From Pseudomonadota bacterium (lineage in GTDB: Bacteria; Pseudomonadota; Alphaproteobacteria; Rhizobiales; Rhizobiaceae), in assembly GCA_023428515.1 (NCBI GenBank), contig JAEYXI010000498.1, positions 1 through 6,417 of the forward strand: DNA of 6,417 nt, in the 5' to 3' direction. Positions 5,844 through 6,417 of the stretch are shown piece by piece. Every line of letters starts with the position of its first letter. Within the stretch, counting starts at the first letter, position 1. Under the pieces are notes generated by a model. It worked only from the letters and a program-made list of their open reading frames with translations, had not been told where the DNA came from and searched no databases. A program made the position numbers and the translations under genes.

Positions 5844-6056
5844 GATGCCCGGCCGGGACGAGAACGGCTTTCCAAGTGGCGCATCGACAACAGTCGCCAT
5901 AAATATTGGCGGATTCGGACGCCCAAATCACGGTTGCCGCATTTTGCACACATCGCCGGATCAAAGGGGTGGCGAATTCAGAATATGCCAGACCCAGCGA
6001 CACTTACGTGCTAACGTTATTGTGCGGAGGTCTCCCGATCTGGCATTGGAGCGGGT
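5844..6056. other. Amidase - mrcA intergenic region
   Basis: This 213 bp gap has no intrinsic terminator: CCCGGCCGGG at 5848-5857 is palindromic but leaves no proper loop and no T-run follows. Read-through from the amidase into mrcA is therefore possible. The region also holds an inverted repeat at 5895-5911, the 8-base palindrome TAACGTTA at 6012-6019 and a GANTC site at 5912-5916. No clear -35/-10 pair stands out, and the open frames crossing it look like shadows. Confidence 0.5.
5895..5911. promoter_or_regulatory. Inverted repeat CGCCA-N7-TGGCG before mrcA
   Basis: CGCCA (5895-5899) and TGGCG (5907-5911) are perfectly complementary around an AT-only spacer (TAAATAT). The layout, GC arms with an AT centre of 17 bp, is typical of an operator for a dimeric regulator. 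It lies about 145 bp upstream of mrcA and 52 bp after the amidase stop. No specific regulator is implied, and 5-base arms can occur by chance. Confidence 0.25.
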
Positions 6057-6417
6057 ATGATTCGACTTATCGGTTATTTCTTCGGCATCGGGACCGCGCT
6101 CGCGCTGCTTGTGGCAGCGGGCATCGCGGTGTTCGTCGGCAACATGGCCAAGGAATTGCCCGACTACGAAGTGCTGGCGAAATACGAGCCGCCGGTCACT
6201 ACCCGGGTCCATGCCTCCGACGGCGCGCTGATGGGCGAGTTTGCCAGGGAGCGCCGGCTCTATCTGCCGATCCAGGCGGTGCCTGACCGGGTCAAGGCCG
6301 CGTTCCTCTCCGCCGAGGACAAGAATTTCTACAAGCATCCGGGCATCGACATAACCGGCCTGTTCCGCGCCGGGGTCAACAACCTGCAGACCGGCTCGCG
6401 CCAGGGCGCATCAACGA
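6057..6417 (+). CDS. mrcA: Penicillin-binding protein 1A, 5' part, cut by window edge
   Basis: The first 120 residues of a class A PBP, the bifunctional inner-membrane enzyme that polymerises lipid II into glycan strands and crosslinks the peptides. Residues about 5-29 (GYFFGIGTALALLVAAGIAV) form the single membrane anchor, after a very short cytoplasmic start. The glycosyltransferase domain (GT51) begins near residue 50: EDKNFYKHPG at 87-96 is its first signature, with Glu87 as catalytic glutamate, and QGAST at 116-120 begins the second signature, where the window ends. The transpeptidase domain lies outside the window. The ATG at 6057 has GGAG at 6048-6051, five bases upstream. It follows the amidase on the same strand, a gene pair often adjacent in alphaproteobacteria. 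The frame is intact as far as visible. Confidence 0.95.
   Translation, partial: MIRLIGYFFGIGTALALLVAAGIAVFVGNMAKELPDYEVLAKYEPPVTTRVHASDGALMGEFARERRLYLPIQAVPDRVKAAFLSAEDKNFYKHPGIDITGLFRAGVNNLQTGSRQGAST

Noticed and set aside
5848..5857. CCCGGCCGGG as a terminator after the amidase.
   Set aside because: A perfect palindrome with no loop and no T-run downstream; it cannot act as an intrinsic terminator.
4533..5900. A 455-codon open frame on the minus strand, antisense to the amidase gene.
   Set aside because: A GC-driven mirror of the amidase codons; no recognisable domain, and the amidase has a signal peptide and complete active site.

Overview
The window looks like chromosomal core DNA from a Rhizobiales alphaproteobacterium, probably a Mesorhizobium/Phyllobacteriaceae-like organism. 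This rests on the high GC content, on an RNase E that starts MPNKMLIDASHPEETR and ends in a GWW motif with a large acidic insert in its S1 domain, and on the order rne - amidase - PBP1A, which is shared by many alphaproteobacteria. The assignment comes from recognising protein families, not from a database search.

Layout from left to right. Bases 1-465 hold no confident gene. They contain a strong imperfect hairpin (31-82), an AT-rich patch near 283-320, and a weak candidate for the start of a leftward gene that runs off the left edge (162 to 1). A small periplasmic monoheme cytochrome c (466-942, +) follows. It faces rne (1031-3967, -), and the two share a compact bidirectional terminator (978-1004). 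A 637-640 bp intergenic region (3968-4607) separates rne from a divergent gene for a periplasmic, zinc-dependent N-acetylmuramoyl-L-alanine amidase (4608-5843, +). After a 213 bp gap comes the 5' part of mrcA, encoding the bifunctional peptidoglycan synthase PBP1A (6057 to the right edge, +).

How the genes fit together. The amidase removes stem peptides from peptidoglycan during cell separation and PBP1A polymerises and crosslinks new glycan, so the right half is a cell-wall remodelling pair. RNase E is the endonuclease and scaffold of the RNA degradosome; its C-terminal tail carries the PNPase-docking signature known from alphaproteobacteria. The cytochrome has no redox enzyme beside it in the window.

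I see no mobile element, CRISPR array, defence system or clear novel multi-gene system. The points most worth a second look are: (1) the ~195-200 residue acidic insert in the RNase E S1 domain, which carries an arginine-rich patch like those in the C-terminal tail; (2) a hairpin that pairs the rne Shine-Dalgarno sequence with a complementary CCCTCC in the leader, a plausible autoregulation device; (3) the unexplained structured region at the left edge; and (4) paired GTTAAC sites upstream of the amidase.
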